Counted from the first letter of the stretch, positions 53,702 to 62,918 are shown. The stretch: DNA of 64,000 nt from Streptomyces sp. NBC_01716 (GCF_036248275.1 NZ_CP109181.1:4464001-4528000); one strand, 5' to 3'. Notes: generated by a model not told the origin, from the sequence alone. Program-made: numbers and translations.

Positions 53702-56239
53702 TTATTCTCCGGGGTGCGCGAGCTCGATGTCATGGCCGTCGATTCCGCTTCCGGCCACGGTCAGGGTCCCGGCGGCCGGCGGGTAACCGGTCGCTATGAC
53801 CGTGTACTCACCCGCGTCCAGGTCCGCGAAACCGTATGCCCCGTCGTCACCGGTCGTCGCCGTGGCGACCACGTTCCCCGCCGCGTCGATCAGCGTGACG
53901 CGCGCGTCGGGCAGCGGACGCCGGTCGGCGCCGGCCCGGACGGTGCCCTGCACGAGCGCACCCGCCCGCAGGACGGCCTCGACACGGGTCACGCCCTGGG
54001 CGCCGATCTCCACCGGGAGGGCCAGCGGCCGGAAACCGGTCGCGTTCACGGCCACGGTCACGGAGCCGGGCAGCAGCTCACCGAAGGCGAACTCGCCCTG
54101 GTCGGTGGACTTTCCGGTCGCCAGTACGTCGCCGCGTACGTCGGTCACGATGACCATCGCGCCCTCGACGGGCGTATCGCCCTCCTCGCTCCGTACGGAG
54201 CCGGTGAGCCCGCTCGTACCGGCGAGCAGGATGTCGTACGCCAGCGGCTTCGCGCCGACGGCCACCGTGACGGCCTGCGGCTGGAAACCGTCGGCCGAGG
54301 CGATCAGGACGTACGAGCCGGCCTCGGGCGCGTTCACTGTGTATCCGCCGTCGTCCCCGGCGACCGCGCGGCCCAACTGCCGCCCGCCCGGGGTGATGAG
54401 GGTGATCGCGGCCCGCGCCACGGCGCCGCCCTCGCTGCCGCGTACGAGGCCATGGACGGTGATGCCGCCAGGGCCTTGCGCGCTGCCCTGCGCGCCGTCT
54501 GGGGCGCTTCCCGCGGCCTCACCGGCGGTCGCCACGCCCGGCACGGGAGCCGGAGCCGTCGCTTCCACGGTGACGAGTGCCTCCACGCCCACGTCCATCG
54601 GCACCGCCGACCCGTCCGGCGCCTCCTCCGGGCTCTCCGCAGCGTCGTTCCCGGCACGCGTCTTCAGTGCGACCTCCTTGATGAACAGGGTGACGAAGAA
54701 GGCGAGCAGCGCGGCCGGAGCCGAGAAGAGGAAGACGTCGGCGACGCCGTGTCCGTACGCAGCCTCCACGACGGTCCGCATCGGACCGGGCAGCGTGTCC
54801 AGATTCGGGATGCCCCCGCCGCCCGTACCGGCGTGACCGGCCGCCGCGTCCGGACCGAGGTCGGCGAGACCGTCCTTGACGTACGAGGTGACCCGGTGGC
54901 CCAGCACCGCGCCCAGCGCCGAGACGCCGATCGCACCGCCGAGCGAGCGGAAGAAGGTGACGACGGAACTCGCGGCGCCCAAGTCCTGGGGGGAGACCTG
55001 GTTCTGGGTGCACAGGACCAGGTTCTGCATCATCATGCCGATGCCGAGGCCCATGATCGCCATGAAGGCCGCGATGTGCCAGTACTCGGTGTCGTACCGG
55101 ATGGTGCCCAGCAGTCCGAGACCGGCCGTCACCAGCACACCACCGCTGACGAGCCACGCCTTCCAGCGCCCCGTCTTGGTGATGACGAGGCCGGAGACGG
55201 TCGAGGAGAGGAAGAGTCCGCCGATCATCGGGATGGTCATCACCCCGGACATCGTGGGTGACTTGTCGCGCGCCAGCTGGAAGTACTGGCTGAAGAAGAC
55301 CGTGCCGGCGAACATCGCGATACCGACGAAGAGCGAGGCCAGCGACGCGAGGGTGATCGTGCGGTTGCGGAAGAGGCGCAGCGGGATGATCGGCTCGCTC
55401 GCCCGCGACTCGGTGTAGAGGAAGAGCGCGCCGAGCACGACCGTGCCGGCGAGCATCGCGTACGTCTGCCCGGAGATCCAGTCGTACTTGTCACCGGCGA
55501 AGGTGACCCAGAGCAGCAGCAGCGAGACGGCCGCGCTGATCAGGAACGCGCCGGTCCAGTCGATCTTGACCTTGCGCTTGACCACCGGGAGCTTGAGGGT
55601 CTTCTGCAGCACGATCAGCGCGATGACGGCGAAGGGGACGCCGACGTAGAAGCACCAGCGCCAGCCGAGCCAGGACGTGTCGGTGATGACACCGCCGATG
55701 AGCGGGCCGCCGACGGTGGCGACGGCGAAGGTCGCGCCGAGGTAGCCGCTGTAGCGTCCGCGCTCACGCGGGGCGATCATCGCGGCCATGATGATCTGCG
55801 CCAGGGCGGTGAGACCGCCGACGCCGATGCCCTGGATGACGCGGAAGACGATCAGCGTCCCCGCGCTCTGGGACAGTCCGGCCGCAGCCGAGGCGACCAC
55901 ATAGAGGGTCAGTGCTATCTGGACCAGCAGCTTCTTGCTGAACAGGTCGGCGAGCTTGCCCCACAGGGGAGTGGTGGCCGTCATCGCCAGCAGCGAGGCG
56001 GTCACCACCCAGGTGTACGCGCTCTGTCCGCCGCCGAGGTCGGAGATGATCTCGGGCAGGGCGTTGGTGACGACCGTCGAGGAGAGGATCGCCACGAACA
56101 TGCCGAGCAGCAGCCCGGAGAGCGCCTCCATGATCTGACGGTGAGTCATCGGTGTGCCGGGCGCGGCGGGGGCGGGGGAGCCGCCGCCGTGCTTGGGGTG
56201 GCCGCCCCGTACACCCGTGGATGTGGTGGTCGTAGCCAT
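53702..56239 (-). CDS. DHA2-type MFS drug transporter with three C-terminal Ig-like domains
   Basis: 845 residues. Residues about 35-535 are a 14-helix EmrB/QacA antiporter (SSTVVTNALPEIISDLGGG, ATTPLWGKLADLFSKKLL, RVIQGIGVGGLTALAQIIMA, GRYSGYLGATFAVATVGGPL). Instead of ending there it carries three CarboxypepD_reg-like repeats, starting TVHGLVRGSEGGAVARAAIT, LTGSVRSEEGDTPVEGAMVI and VQGTVRAGADRRPLPDARVT. Start chosen at the ATG behind AAAGGA. Follows a marR gene by 16 bases and is presumably controlled by it. Confidence 0.9.
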   Translation of the reverse strand: MATTTTSTGVRGGHPKHGGGSPAPAAPGTPMTHRQIMEALSGLLLGMFVAILSSTVVTNALPEIISDLGGGQSAYTWVVTASLLAMTATTPLWGKLADLFSKKLLVQIALTLYVVASAAAGLSQSAGTLIVFRVIQGIGVGGLTALAQIIMAAMIAPRERGRYSGYLGATFAVATVGGPLIGGVITDTSWLGWRWCFYVGVPFAVIALIVLQKTLKLPVVKRKVKIDWTGAFLISAAVSLLLLWVTFAGDKYDWISGQTYAMLAGTVVLGALFLYTESRASEPIIPLRLFRNRTITLASLASLFVGIAMFAGTVFFSQYFQLARDKSPTMSGVMTIPMIGGLFLSSTVSGLVITKTGRWKAWLVSGGVLVTAGLGLLGTIRYDTEYWHIAAFMAIMGLGIGMMMQNLVLCTQNQVSPQDLGAASSVVTFFRSLGGAIGVSALGAVLGHRVTSYVKDGLADLGPDAAAGHAGTGGGGIPNLDTLPGPMRTVVEAAYGHGVADVFLFSAPAALLAFFVTLFIKEVALKTRAGNDAAESPEEAPDGSAVPMDVGVEALVTVEATAPAPVPGVATAGEAAGSAPDGAQGSAQGPGGITVHGLVRGSEGGAVARAAITLITPGGRQLGRAVAGDDGGYTVNAPEAGSYVLIASADGFQPQAVTVAVGAKPLAYDILLAGTSGLTGSVRSEEGDTPVEGAMVIVTDVRGDVLATGKSTDQGEFAFGELLPGSVTVAVNATGFRPLALPVEIGAQGVTRVEAVLRAGALVQGTVRAGADRRPLPDARVTLIDAAGNVVATATTGDDGAYGFADLDAGEYTVIATGYPPAAGTLTVAGSGIDGHDIELAHPGE

Positions 56240-56255
56240 TGAATTCCTTTGTCGT

Positions 56256-56810
56256 TCACGTCTGTTGTTGCCGCGCGGGCGAATCACGCTGTGCGGGTGC
56301 GGGTGCGGGTGCGGGTGCGGGGCCGGAGGCGGGTGTGGGGGCACGGGCAGAGGAGCCGGGGCTGTCGTCGTAACGGCCGGGCCGGCAATCACCGAAGTTC
56401 TCACGCAGGCGCGCCAGCATAGTGTTGAGCTGCCCCACCTCGTCGTCGGTCCAGTCGGAAAGAGCGCGGGCGAACATCTCGGTCGTGCGCCGTGAAAGTT
56501 CGTCGAGCAGTTCGCGGCCCGCCGGCGTGAGCCGCAGGATGCGGGACCGCCGGTCGGCGAGGTCGGGGGCGCGCTCGATCCAGCCGCGCTCGGCCGCGTG
56601 GGCCACATGCCTGCTGGTCACGGACATGTCCACGGCCAGCAATTCGGCGAGGCGGCTCATCCGCATCTCGCCGTGCTGCTCCAGCAGGGCCAGTACGGCG
56701 GCGGAGCCGCCCGGACAGTCGGGGGGCAGGACACGGGAAAGTCCCCGTTTCACGGCGCCGATGGCGCTGAGTTGGTGGGCCAGTTCCGCGTACCGGCTCT
56801 TGGCGGCCAT
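56256..56810 (-). CDS. MarR-family transcriptional regulator
   Basis: 184 residues: winged helix with VLALLEQHGEMRMSRLAELL, DMSVTSRHVAHAAERGWIER and DRRSRILRLTPAGRELLDEL, plus an Ala/Pro repeat tail (ASGPAPAPAPAPAQ). GGAGGGG precedes the ATG closely. Two palindromes upstream are its likely operators; first gene of the marR-MFS pair. Confidence 0.9.
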   Translation of the reverse strand: MAAKSRYAELAHQLSAIGAVKRGLSRVLPPDCPGGSAAVLALLEQHGEMRMSRLAELLAVDMSVTSRHVAHAAERGWIERAPDLADRRSRILRLTPAGRELLDELSRRTTEMFARALSDWTDDEVGQLNTMLARLRENFGDCRPGRYDDSPGSSARAPTPASGPAPAPAPAPAQRDSPARQQQT

Positions 56811-56840
56811 GACCCCTCCGTAGACCCCTCGGCCATGTTG

Positions 56841-56882
56841 TTGCTTGGGGCAACCATAGAAGCGTTTGGTTGCTGAAGGCAA
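56841..56882. promoter_or_regulatory. Two MarR-type operators
   Basis: TTGC-TTGGG-GCAA (56841-56853) and TTGC-TGAAG-GCAA (56870-56882) are copies of TTGCN5GCAA, 29 bases apart, just upstream of marR in an AT-richer promoter region. Confidence 0.65.
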
Positions 56883-57052
56883 ACTAAAAATGGGCATCAG
56901 GAGTAAAGGAACCCAAAAGGCTCGGCATGGCAGGGGTCAATGAGGTAAAGGGGGCCGGGAGGGGCGCGGGAGACCGGCTGACGCGACCCGTACGGCCTTG
57001 AAACGGCCCCGGGGGTTGGGCGCGGGTGCGGTGTTCGCTAGGGTCCTGGCTC

Positions 57053-57259
57053 ATGGCACACAACCCCCATGCCCCGCAGGGCCCCGAGGGAAATCCCGAC
57101 CCCGCGGGCAGCACCCAGATGTTCCGCGCCTTTGTCGACGACGGTGAGCCGCAGCGCCGACAGGCGCCACAGCAGAGCGGATCGAAGACCGGACTGATCG
57201 TCGGCGTCGTGGCCGCGATCGTGATCCTGGGCGCGGTCGCCTGGCTCGCGCTCGGCTGA
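57053..57259 (+). CDS. SGM_5486-family transporter-associated small membrane protein
   Basis: 68 residues. Polar N-terminus (NPHAPQGPEGNPDPAGSTQM, FRAFVDDGEPQRRQAPQQ) and one C-terminal helix (TGLIVGVVAAIVILGAVAWL). I recognise it as a short conserved Streptomyces protein; role unknown. Confidence 0.75.
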   Translation: MAHNPHAPQGPEGNPDPAGSTQMFRAFVDDGEPQRRQAPQQSGSKTGLIVGVVAAIVILGAVAWLALG

Positions 57260-57310
57260 CCGCAAGCCCGCCGGCTCCAAGTCCCACTGATCGCCGGCCC
57301 ACCGGGCGTA

Positions 57311-57350
57311 AGCCCCAGGTCTCACACCTGAGCCCCAGGTCTCACTCCTG
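57311..57350. repeat. 20-bp tandem duplication
   Basis: AGCCCCAGGTCTCACACCTG is followed at once by AGCCCCAGGTCTCACTCCTG (one difference), in the short convergent intergenic region. Confidence 0.7.
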
Positions 57351-57351
57351 A

Positions 57352-57384
57352 CGGTGGCGCTCCGCTCCCTGCGGGGCGCCACCG
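57352..57384. terminator. Hairpin between convergent genes
   Basis: CGGTGGCGC and GCGCCACCG form a 9-bp stem around 15 bases, between the small membrane protein and the minus-strand sigma gene. Confidence 0.6.
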
Positions 57385-57481
57385 CGGTGACCGCACCCGG
57401 ACCCGCTGCCGGCTCCGAGCGGTGGCTCGCGGGCCGTGTCGTGGCCCGGCGCGCCCGTCGTCCTCGCGGTGACGTCCCTCC

Positions 57482-58360
57482 TCAGTCCGCGATCAGCCCT
57501 TCCCGCAGCTGCGCCAGCGTGCGGGTCAGCAGCCGTGAGACATGCATCTGCGAGATGCCGACCTCCTCGCCGATCTGGGACTGCGTCATGTTCGCGAAGA
57601 AGCGCAGCATGATGATCTGCCGCTCGCGGGGCGGGAGTTTGGCCAGCAGCGGCTTCAGCGACTCGCGGTACTCCACGCCTTCCAGGGCCGTGTCCTCGTA
57701 CCCCAGACGGTCCGCGAGCGATCCCTCGCCGCCGTCGTCCTCGGGGGACGGCGAGTCCAGCGAGGAGGCCGTGTACGCGTTCCCGACCGCGAGGCCGTCG
57801 ACAACGTCCTCCTCCGACACGCCCAGCACCACGGCGAGTTCGGGAACGGTCGGCGAGCGGTCGAGCTTCTGGGCCAGCTCGTCGCTGGCCTTCGTCAGCG
57901 CCAGCCGCAGCTCCTGGAGCCGGCGGGGCACGCGCACGGACCACGACGTGTCGCGGAAGAAGCGCTTGATCTCGCCGACGACGGTCGGCATCGCGAACGT
58001 GGGGAATTCCACGCCCCGTTCGCAGTCGAACCGGTCGATCGCCTTGATGAGGCCGATCGTGCCGACCTGGACGATGTCCTCCATCGGCTCGTTGCGGCTG
58101 CGGAACCGGGCCGCCGCGTAACGCACCAGCGGCAGATTCAGCTCGATGAGGGTGTCACGTACGTAGGTCCGCTCCGGGCTGTCCTGGGCGAGCACGGCGA
58201 GCCGCAGGAACAGGGAGCGGGACAGAGTGCGGGTGTCGATGACTTCCGGCTGGGACGCGCGCGGTTCGGCCGCGCGGTCGAGAGCATCCGGCGCGTCGTT
58301 CGGTGCCTGGTCGCTCTTGTTGAGCGTGAGCACCTTCGAGCTGCCCTGTTCTACGGACAT
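57482..58360 (-). CDS. SigB/SigF-type RNA polymerase sigma factor
   Basis: 292 residues. Region 2: NLPLVRYAAARFRSRNEPME, DIVQVGTIGLIKAIDRFDCE, RGVEFPTFAMPTVVGEIKRF; region 3: RVPRRLQELRLALTKASDEL; region 4: LPPRERQIIMLRFFANMTQS, QIGEEVGISQMHVSRLLTRT. Group 3 stress/sporulation sigma factor. No anti-sigma or anti-anti-sigma gene adjoins it. A closely similar sigma gene lies 221 bases upstream in the same direction. Confidence 0.93.
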   Translation of the reverse strand: MSVEQGSSKVLTLNKSDQAPNDAPDALDRAAEPRASQPEVIDTRTLSRSLFLRLAVLAQDSPERTYVRDTLIELNLPLVRYAAARFRSRNEPMEDIVQVGTIGLIKAIDRFDCERGVEFPTFAMPTVVGEIKRFFRDTSWSVRVPRRLQELRLALTKASDELAQKLDRSPTVPELAVVLGVSEEDVVDGLAVGNAYTASSLDSPSPEDDGGEGSLADRLGYEDTALEGVEYRESLKPLLAKLPPRERQIIMLRFFANMTQSQIGEEVGISQMHVSRLLTRTLAQLREGLIAD

Positions 58361-58581
58361 GCCACCCCCTTGAGGTCGCTGACGGTCGCGGTGGCCGCTC
58401 CCGTCGAAGGAACGCAGCCTCCACCTGAATACCGGCGGTGGGACTGCGGCAAACGCGGTTCCAGCAGAATGTCACATGTCGTCAACACGCTGTAGCGCCA
58501 AGTCGACATATCTGCACCGGAATGTGGGGGTATGCGAATTTGCGGCAGGTGGGGACGCTCCGGGGTTATTACCCGGAAGAG

Positions 58582-59550
58582 CTATGCCTCGATCCTGTTT
58601 GCGGATCGCAAACGCGCGAAGCTTCGCGCCAGGAGCCTTGACACATGCATCTGGGAGACGCCCAGTTCCTGGCTGATCTGCGACTGCGTCAGGTTGTTGT
58701 AGTAGCGCAGCATCAGGATCCGCTGCTCCCGCTCGGGCAGCTGCACCAGCAGATGCCGGACCAGATCGCGGTGCTCGACACCGGCGAGCGCGGGGTCCTC
58801 GTAGCCGAGCCGGTCGAGCAACCCTGGCAGCCCGTCGCCCTCCTGGGCCGCCTCCAGGGACGTCGCGTGGTACGACCGGCCCGCCTCGATGCAGGCGAGG
58901 ACCTCCTCCTCGGAGATCTTCAGCCGCGCGGCGATCTCGGCGGTGGTGGGCGAGCGGCCGTGAGCCGTCGTCAGGTCCTCGGTGGCGCCGGTGACCTGGA
59001 CCCACAGCTCGTGCAGCCGGCGCGGTACGTGGACGGTCCGCACGTTGTCGCGGAAGTAGCGTTTGATCTCGCCGACGACGGTCGGCATCGCGAAGGTCGG
59101 GAACTGCACGCCGCGGTCCGGGTCGAACCGGTCGATCGCGTTGATCAGACCGATCGTGCCGACCTGGACGACGTCTTCCATCGGTTCGTTACGGCTCCGG
59201 AAGCGGGCGGCGGCGTAGCGCACGAGGGGCAGATTCGCCTCGATCAGGGCGCTGCGTACGCGGGTGTGCTCGGGGCTGCCGCGCTCCAGGTCCTTGATCT
59301 GCGAGAAGAGCAGCTGGGTGAGGGCCCTGGTGTCGGCACCGCGGGTGCCCGGCGTGGAGGGCCGTGGCTCGTTCTCGTTCGGGGTCTCGACGAGGGGGGC
59401 GTCGGTCTGATCGTTGCTCCGGGCGTCGGTCCGGGCGTCGATCTGGGCGTCCGACCGGTCGTCGTCGTCCCGGGTGTCCGACCGGTCGTCGTTCGACCGG
59501 GACTCGATCTGGGGCGGCATTTGAGGCGTTGTACTGGCCGGCACGGTCAC
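58582..59550 (-). CDS. SigB/SigF-type RNA polymerase sigma factor, second paralogue
   Basis: 322 residues with the same regions (NLPLVRYAAARFRSRNEPME, FPTFAMPTVVGEIKRYFRDN, LPEREQRILMLRYYNNLTQS, SQELGVSQMHVSRLLARSFA). The N-terminal 65 residues are different: a low-complexity Asp/Arg/Ser tract (RSDTRDDDDRSDAQIDARTD) that is probably disordered. GTG start. The high identity in regions 2 and 4 indicates a tandem duplication. Confidence 0.93.
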   Translation of the reverse strand: MTVPASTTPQMPPQIESRSNDDRSDTRDDDDRSDAQIDARTDARSNDQTDAPLVETPNENEPRPSTPGTRGADTRALTQLLFSQIKDLERGSPEHTRVRSALIEANLPLVRYAAARFRSRNEPMEDVVQVGTIGLINAIDRFDPDRGVQFPTFAMPTVVGEIKRYFRDNVRTVHVPRRLHELWVQVTGATEDLTTAHGRSPTTAEIAARLKISEEEVLACIEAGRSYHATSLEAAQEGDGLPGLLDRLGYEDPALAGVEHRDLVRHLLVQLPEREQRILMLRYYNNLTQSQISQELGVSQMHVSRLLARSFARLRSANRIEA

Positions 59551-59681
59551 GCCACCCCTTCACGGTCAACTACGGTCAACTCATCCGTCAAAAGCGGTCA
59601 TAGCATCACAAGACTTGCCCACTGTGTGCAAGCACCAGAAAACTCCGTGTTGACGGAGAATCCCCTGTTCAAACTCGAAAA

Positions 59682-59706
59682 GCCCCACGCCGGTGAGGTG
59701 TGGGGC
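59682..59706 (-). terminator. Terminator of the Dabb gene
   Basis: GCCCCAC and GTGGGGC around 11 bases, 38 bases beyond the stop of the minus-strand gene. Confidence 0.6.
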
Positions 59707-59743
59707 CAGGAGGGTCAAGGGCCGGAAAACCGGTCGGAACCGG

Positions 59744-60037
59744 TCAGAACTCGTAGTCGGCGATCACCCAGGTGGCGAATTCCCGCCACTGGGCGACGCC
59801 CGCCTGATGGTCGGGGTGCTCCAGATACCGGGTCAGGGCGCCGGCGTCGGCGACAGCCGCGTTGATGGCGAAGTCCTGGGCGACCGGCCGGTCGCTGGTG
59901 TTCCAGCCGCACTCCCAGAACTCAAGCTCCGGGATCTTGCCGCCGAGCTCCGCGAAGGCGCGTGCGCCCGCGATCACCCGGGGTTCGTCGCGCGAGACGC
60001 CCTCGTTGAGTTTGAAGAGGACCAGGTGCCGGATCAA
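59744..60037 (-). CDS. Dabb (stress-responsive alpha-beta barrel) family protein
   Basis: 97 residues from a TTG start seven bases after AGGAGAT. IRHLVLFKLNEGVSRDEPRV, LEFWECGWNTSDRPVAQDFA and RYLEHPDHQAGVAQWREFAT are typical of the dimeric Dabb fold. Function unassigned. Confidence 0.9.
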   Translation of the reverse strand: MIRHLVLFKLNEGVSRDEPRVIAGARAFAELGGKIPELEFWECGWNTSDRPVAQDFAINAAVADAGALTRYLEHPDHQAGVAQWREFATWVIADYEF

Positions 60038-60139
60038 GGGGATCTCCTAAGAAGGGCGCGTCGCGGGCCGGGCGGAACACGGCGTCCGGGCGGGGCCCGT
60101 CGTCAGGAGCTGCCGTCCGGGGCCGCCGTCCGGCCGTGA

Positions 60140-60304
60140 CTACTCTACGAGCTCGGTCATGAACTCACCGACACCCTGGGCCGCGTCCGATATGCCTTCG
60201 AAGCCGACCTGGACCAGATCGGCCGCCCGCTCGGGCGAGGTGATGATCGTATACAGCACGAAGACAACGACCAGATAGAGCGCGAGCTTCTTCGTTTGCA
60301 CCAT
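60140..60304 (-). CDS. Small single-pass membrane protein
   Basis: 54 residues: QTKKLALYLVVVFVLYTIIT (one helix), then SPERAADLVQVGFEGISDAA and a short acidic tail. GGGGAGG eight bases before the ATG. Conserved-looking but unnamed. Confidence 0.75.
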   Translation of the reverse strand: MVQTKKLALYLVVVFVLYTIITSPERAADLVQVGFEGISDAAQGVGEFMTELVE

Positions 60305-60719
60305 CAGCGCTGCCTCCCCTGCTGTCTCCGGTGCGATCGCGTGAGTCTAACCGTACGAATGGGCCGGTTCGGAGGCCGATTTCGATCACCCGCATGACCG
60401 CTTCCGGCCGCAGCGCGTCCGCGCGTGGTCGCCGCGCCTCCGGTCGGGGCGCCGTACGCGAGGTGCGCCGGGCCCGCGCCGTCAGGAACTGAACGGACAC
60501 TCCGCACGACGGCTGGCGAAAATGAGCAAATGCCTCGCCAGGTCGGTTAGTTGTTGTTCGGAGACCAACCGACGACGGCTTGTCTGCGCACAACTCTTGA
60601 CGTGTACGAAACACGGGAGAACCATCTGCGATACGAGAGAGCGCTCTCTGGGTATCCCCCGGATCTCTCCGCGCATCCCGAACTCCCCCACGTCGTCCGA
60701 GACTTCAGGAGACCTGCCC
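60305..60719. promoter_or_regulatory. Upstream region of the CBM32/beta-helix gene
   Basis: About 415 bases without a supported gene. AGAGAGCGCTCTCT (60636-60649) is a perfect 14-bp palindrome with the GAGCGCTC core of LacI-family operators (compare CebR, TGGGAGCGCTCCCA), 71 bases before the start codon. Confidence 0.6.
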
Positions 60720-62909
60720 ATGCACGCTCCGCTGTCCGTTGTTCCGGTGTTCAGGAGACCCGCGTCGGTACGCCGCCGCGGCATAGCCGCGTCCATCGCC
60801 GCCACCCTGGTCGCCTCCCTGCTGATGCTCATCCCCACCGCCACGCCCGCGAGCGCCGCACCGACCCTGCTCTCCCAGGGCAAGCCGGTGACCGTCTCCA
60901 GCACCGAGAACGGCGGCACACCCGCCGCCGCGGCCGTCGACGGGGACACCGGCACCCGCTGGTCGAGCGCCGCCGCCGACCCCCAGTGGATCCAGATCGA
61001 CCTCGGCTCCTCGGTCGCGCTCAGCCAGGTCGTGCTGCGCTGGGAGGCCGCGTACGCCACGGCGTACAAGATCGAGCTCTCCACGAACGGCACCAGCTGG
61101 ACGAGCGCGTACTCCACCACCACGGGCCCCGGCGGCAACGAGACGCTGAACGTCTCCGGCAACGCCCGCTACGTGAAGCTGACCGGCACCACCCGCGCCA
61201 CCCCGTACGGCTACTCCCTCTGGGAGTTCCAGGTGTACGGCGAGAGCGGCGGCCCCGGCGGACCGATCCAGGGCGGCGGTGACCTCGGCCCCAACGTCAA
61301 GGTCTTCGACCCCTCGACGCCCGGCATCCAGGGCACGCTCGACCAGATCTTCCGGCAGCAGGAGTCGGCCCAGTTCGGCACCGGGCGCTACCAACTGCTG
61401 TTCAAGCCGGGCACGTACAACAACATCAACGCCCAACTCGGCTTCTACACCTCGATCTCCGGTCTGGGCCTCAAGCCGGACGACACGAACATCAACGGCG
61501 ATGTGACGGTGGACGCCGGCTGGTTCAACGGCAACGCCACGCAAAACTTCTGGCGCTCCGCCGAGAACCTCGCGCTCAACCCGGTCAGCGGCAGCAACCG
61601 CTGGGCCGTCGCGCAGGCCGCCCCCTTCCGCCGTATGCACGTCAAGGGCGGACTCAACCTCGCGCCGAACGGATACGGCTGGGCCAGCGGCGGTTACATC
61701 GCCGACAGCAAGGTCGACGGCACCATCACGCCGTACTCCCAGCAGCAGTGGTACACCCGTGACAGCGCCATCGGCGGCTGGGGCAACGGGGTCTGGAACA
61801 TGGCGTTCTCCGGCGTCGAGGGCGCGCCCGCGCAGTCCTTCCCGAACCCGCCGTACACCACCCTGAACAACACCCCGACCTCTCGCGAGAAGCCGTTCCT
61901 CTATCTGGACGGCAACACGTACAAGGTCTTCGTGCCGGCCAAGCGCACCAACGCGCGCGGCGTCTCCTGGAACGGCACCCCGCAGGGCGAGTCCCTGCCG
62001 CTCGACCAGTTCTATGTGGTCAAGCCCGGAGCCACGGCGGCCACGATCAACGCGGCGCTCGCCCAGGGTCTGCACCTGCTCTTCACCCCGGGCATCTACC
62101 ACGTCGACCAGTCCATCAACGTCAACCGGGCGAACACCGTGGTCCTCGGCCTCGGGTACGCCACGATCATCCCGGACAACGGCGTGACGGCGATGAAGGT
62201 CGCCGACGTCGACGGAGTGAAGCTGGCCGGCTTCCTGATCGACGCCGGACCCGTGAACTCCCCGACGCTGCTTGAGGTCGGCCCGCAGAACTCGTCGGCC
62301 GGTCACTCCGCCAACCCGACGACCGTCCAGGACGTCTTCATCCGCATCGGCGGCGCCGGCCCCGGCAAGGCGACCACCAGCATGGTCGTCAACAGCAACG
62401 ACGCGATCATCGACCACACCTGGATCTGGCGGGCGGACCACGGGGACGGTGTCGGCTGGGAGACCAACCGCGCCGACTACGGCCTCCAGGTGAACGGCGA
62501 CAACGTGCTCGCGACCGGGCTGTTCGTCGAACACTTCAACAAGTACGACGTGCGGTGGAGCGGTGAGAACGGCCGGACGATCTTCTTCCAGAACGAGAAG
62601 GCGTACGACGCACCGAACCAGGCCGCCATCCAGAACGGCGGTATCCAGGGCTTCGCCGCGTACAAGGTGGATGATTCCGTCGTCAACCACCAGGGCTGGG
62701 CGATGGGCAGCTACTGCAACTACACGTCCGATCCGAACATCCGTCAGGATCACGGATTCCAGGCGCCGGTGAAGCCGGGGGTGAGGTTCCAGAACATCCT
62801 GGTCGTCTCTCTCGGCGGCATGGGCCAGTACAACCACGTGATCAACAGCACCGGATCACCGACGTCGGGCACGTCGACGGTCCCGTCGAACGTGATCAAC
62901 TTCCCGTAG
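60720..62909 (+). CDS. Secreted CBM32 (F5/8 type C) and right-handed beta-helix protein
   Basis: 729 residues; ATG after CAGGAG. Signal peptide to about residue 46 (TPASAAPT). Discoidin/CBM32 domain (about 48-178): VTVSSTENGGTPAAAAVDGD, TGTRWSSAAADPQWIQIDLG, SLWEFQVYGE. The remainder is a long parallel beta-helix (VKVFDPSTPGIQGTLDQIFR, INVNRANTVVLGLGYATIIP, DAIIDHTWIWRADHGDGVGW) like GH55/pectate-lyase-3 proteins. Probably a polysaccharide-active exoenzyme; homologues are sometimes misnamed adenylyl cyclase. Confidence 0.85.
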   Translation: MHAPLSVVPVFRRPASVRRRGIAASIAATLVASLLMLIPTATPASAAPTLLSQGKPVTVSSTENGGTPAAAAVDGDTGTRWSSAAADPQWIQIDLGSSVALSQVVLRWEAAYATAYKIELSTNGTSWTSAYSTTTGPGGNETLNVSGNARYVKLTGTTRATPYGYSLWEFQVYGESGGPGGPIQGGGDLGPNVKVFDPSTPGIQGTLDQIFRQQESAQFGTGRYQLLFKPGTYNNINAQLGFYTSISGLGLKPDDTNINGDVTVDAGWFNGNATQNFWRSAENLALNPVSGSNRWAVAQAAPFRRMHVKGGLNLAPNGYGWASGGYIADSKVDGTITPYSQQQWYTRDSAIGGWGNGVWNMAFSGVEGAPAQSFPNPPYTTLNNTPTSREKPFLYLDGNTYKVFVPAKRTNARGVSWNGTPQGESLPLDQFYVVKPGATAATINAALAQGLHLLFTPGIYHVDQSINVNRANTVVLGLGYATIIPDNGVTAMKVADVDGVKLAGFLIDAGPVNSPTLLEVGPQNSSAGHSANPTTVQDVFIRIGGAGPGKATTSMVVNSNDAIIDHTWIWRADHGDGVGWETNRADYGLQVNGDNVLATGLFVEHFNKYDVRWSGENGRTIFFQNEKAYDAPNQAAIQNGGIQGFAAYKVDDSVVNHQGWAMGSYCNYTSDPNIRQDHGFQAPVKPGVRFQNILVVSLGGMGQYNHVINSTGSPTSGTSTVPSNVINFP

Positions 62910-62918
62910 AAGCCGCAT

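Noticed and set aside
60705..62837. 710-codon minus-strand open frame
   Set aside because: Lies opposite the CBM32/beta-helix gene, whose signal peptide and discoidin motifs are unambiguous.
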